A DNA stretch of 64,000 nt from Candidatus Sulfotelmatobacter kueseliae. GTDB taxonomy: Bacteria; Acidobacteriota; Terriglobia; Terriglobales; Acidobacteriaceae. The position numbers and the translations under genes are program-made. The notes beneath the pieces were generated by a model. The model was given only the letters and a program-made list of their open reading frames with translations, was not told where the DNA came from and did not search any database. The stretch covers positions 1 to 64,000 of the forward strand of contig OMOD01000142.1 of assembly GCA_900290255.1 (NCBI GenBank), written 5' to 3'. This document shows positions 62,405-64,000 of the stretch, piece by piece; position 1 is the stretch's first letter; every line of letters starts with the position of its first letter.

Positions 62405-62451
62405 ACGATCGCTCCACTTCCCCGGTCTAGAATGGCTGCGGAGGCCATGGC

Positions 62452-64000
62452 TTGAGCAAACTCTCCAAAGTGTGGCTGGCCGCGCTCATAGCGGCACTGG
62501 CCACAGCCGTATCGGCAGCCCTCTTTCTGCCCCAATCCTTCCGCCTGAGTGCCCTGAGCGATCTGATCCAGTGCTTTCTGTTGCTCTCTGGTGCTGTCTC
62601 GTTCGTACCCCTGGCACTGCGTTCGCGGGGACGCATGCGGCTGTTCTGGTCGCTGGTTACTCTGGGCATTGGTTTCTGGTTTTCCTATCAACTGCTGTGG
62701 ACTAACAACGAGGTTGTGCTGCGCCGTGACGTGCCCGACCTTTACGCCGGCGACATCATTCTCTTCCTGAACCTGGTTCCCTTGATGGCGGCGCTGGCTT
62801 TGCGTCCACATGTGCCGCAGGATGAATATGCCGCCCGTCTCAGACGTCTTGACTTCGCACTCCTGCTGGTGTGGTGGTTCTATCTTTACGTCCTGGTAGT
62901 CATTCCCTGGCAATATGTCGTGCCGAACGTAACGGCGTACGATCACAACCTGGACGCGGCCTACAACGCGGAGAAGTTGGTCGTCCTCACTGGCTTGGCA
63001 GCCTGTTGGCTGACCAGCAAAGGTCATTGGCGCAGGCTGTATGCCAGTTTGTTTTGCGTGAACCTCAGCTACTCCGCCGGTTCTACCTTTGCAAACTGGG
63101 CTATCGAGCGGAAGACGTATTACAGCGGCAGTCTTTATGACATTCCGCTGGTGATTGCCATGGCTGGCCTTACCTGGGTTGGCTTGTCGACCAAGGCCGA
63201 CACGCCCGAGGCCGAGGGCAAAGTATCAACCGTGTATGGCGTGTGGGTCGCCCGCTGCGGCATGATTGCCGCGTTCTCCCTGCCTCTATTGGCAGCCTGG
63301 ACTCTTTCCGATACAAGGATTCCTTCGCGCATCCGCATGTTCCGGCTGGCACTGACTCTGGTTGCCGCATTGGCGATGGGCATCATGGTGTTCTTCCGCC
63401 AGCATCGTCTCGACCGCGAATTGATGCATCTGCTCGACCACTCGCGGAAGTCTTTTGACACTCTCAAACATCTTCAGGCCCAGATCCTGCAATCGGAGAA
63501 GCTGGCTTCGATCGGGCAACTGGTCGCGGGTGCGGCGCACGAACTCAATAATCCGATCACCGCCATGCTGGGCTATTCCGACTTGCTGCTGAGTACGCAG
63601 CTCACAGCCGAACAGGAACCTCTAGCGGCAAAGATCGGCCAATACTCCCGCCGTACCAAGGCGCTGGTCGCCAGTCTGATCAGCTTCGCCCGGCAGGCGC
63701 CTGCGCCGAAGATGCTGATTGATCTCAACACCCTGGCGCGCACCGCCGTCAAACTGGCACAACCGCAATGGGAGCCTCTCCACATCGAAGTACGGGTCCA
63801 GTTCGACGCCGCCCTGCCGAAGGTGCTGGGAGACTCCAATCAGCTGCTTCAAATGTGCCTGCAACTGGTGGGAAACTGCCTTCATATCATGAGCGAGAGG
63901 GGCGGCAAGATCCTGACCGTCAGCAGCCAGCGGCAGGCCGACACAGCCGTGCTGCAGATTTCCACTGGCTCCGCTCCTTCCCCCTCATCGGCGGGCCTGC
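62452..64000 (+). CDS. Sensor histidine kinase, truncated by the window end
   Basis: The frame is open to the last base (about 516 codons). It starts at TTG preceded by GGAGG; the ATG five bases earlier is out of frame and closes after two codons. About nine hydrophobic segments up to residue 320 (for example VWLAALIAALATAV, DIILFLNLVPLMAALAL, LALTLVAALAMGIMVFF) form an integral-membrane sensor. A coiled linker leads to the H-box LVAGAAHELNNPITAMLGYSDLLL near residue 365 and the beginning of the ATPase domain, whose N-box (CLQLVGNCLHIM) departs from the usual NxxxNAxxA. The remaining ATPase motifs lie outside the window. It is divergent from the NarX-type kinase. Confidence 0.88.
   Translation, partial: MSKLSKVWLAALIAALATAVSAALFLPQSFRLSALSDLIQCFLLLSGAVSFVPLALRSRGRMRLFWSLVTLGIGFWFSYQLLWTNNEVVLRRDVPDLYAGDIILFLNLVPLMAALALRPHVPQDEYAARLRRLDFALLLVWWFYLYVLVVIPWQYVVPNVTAYDHNLDAAYNAEKLVVLTGLAACWLTSKGHWRRLYASLFCVNLSYSAGSTFANWAIERKTYYSGSLYDIPLVIAMAGLTWVGLSTKADTPEAEGKVSTVYGVWVARCGMIAAFSLPLLAAWTLSDTRIPSRIRMFRLALTLVAALAMGIMVFFRQHRLDRELMHLLDHSRKSFDTLKHLQAQILQSEKLASIGQLVAGAAHELNNPITAMLGYSDLLLSTQLTAEQEPLAAKIGQYSRRTKALVASLISFARQAPAPKMLIDLNTLARTAVKLAQPQWEPLHIEVRVQFDAALPKVLGDSNQLLQMCLQLVGNCLHIMSERGGKILTVSSQRQADTAVLQISTGSAPSPSSAGL

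Overview
The window looks like a chromosomal segment of an Acidobacteriota bacterium, most probably of the Terriglobia/Koribacter type. The base composition is moderately GC-rich. It carries two neighbouring VWFA proteins of the type common in Acidobacteria, FecR/DUF6600-like proteins rich in Trp-Gly motifs, a carboxypeptidase-regulatory/plug module of the kind found on acidobacterial Oar-like receptors, and many short palindromic repeats. No rRNA, tRNA, CRISPR array, prophage or insertion sequence was recognised.

Layout. 1-6000: an isoprenoid and envelope cluster (uppS, cdsA, dxr, rseP, ispG). 6015-12716: a secreted beta-propeller lipoprotein, Ku, a DinB/YfiT protein, a YdcF-like protein overlapping a Sua5/TsaC protein, and a SpoU methyltransferase. 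12897-18567: two translationally coupled paralogous surface proteins, followed by a membrane pseudokinase fused to a TonB C-terminal domain. 18618-27013: TrmJ-like methyltransferase, an 8-bp tandem repeat, then (minus strand) two FecR/DUF6600 proteins bracketing an NtrC-type two-component system. One of these two has a near-consensus sigma-54 promoter and an upstream dyad. 27274-27840: a peroxiredoxin whose peroxidatic cysteine codon is an in-frame TGA followed by a bacterial SECIS-like hairpin, i.e. a probable selenoprotein. 28021-34693: acyl-CoA synthetase, ECF sigma factor with a small membrane protein, thiG, a small secreted protein, FtsB/DivIC-like protein, phosphohexomutase, cutA. 34871-39471: two PLP sulfur-amino-acid enzymes with a Tat-exported glycoside-hydrolase-like protein between them. 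39526-46994: two VWFA proteins, DUF1015, cell-wall amidase, GerM-like protein, RNase PH, PilZ. 47056-53395: aldehyde dehydrogenase, secreted nitroreductase, LacD-type aldolase, DUF71 ATPase, SDR, and a secreted protein with a Gly/Pro-rich tail. 53997-64000: second YdcF-like protein, nucleotide-sugar dehydrogenase, TonB, M48 protease, a tiny Flp pilin, a NarX/NarL-type two-component system, and a histidine kinase cut by the window end.

How the genes fit together. The first cluster supplies C5 precursors (dxr, ispG), the undecaprenyl carrier (uppS), CDP-diacylglycerol (cdsA) and envelope-stress proteolysis (rseP). The window is otherwise dominated by envelope functions: TonB energy transduction, peptidoglycan hydrolysis, surface proteins, and three histidine kinases with two response regulators. 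The strongest candidates for something little described are the selenocysteine peroxiredoxin, the sigma-54-controlled FecR/DUF6600 locus and the surface-protein/pseudokinase-TonB locus.
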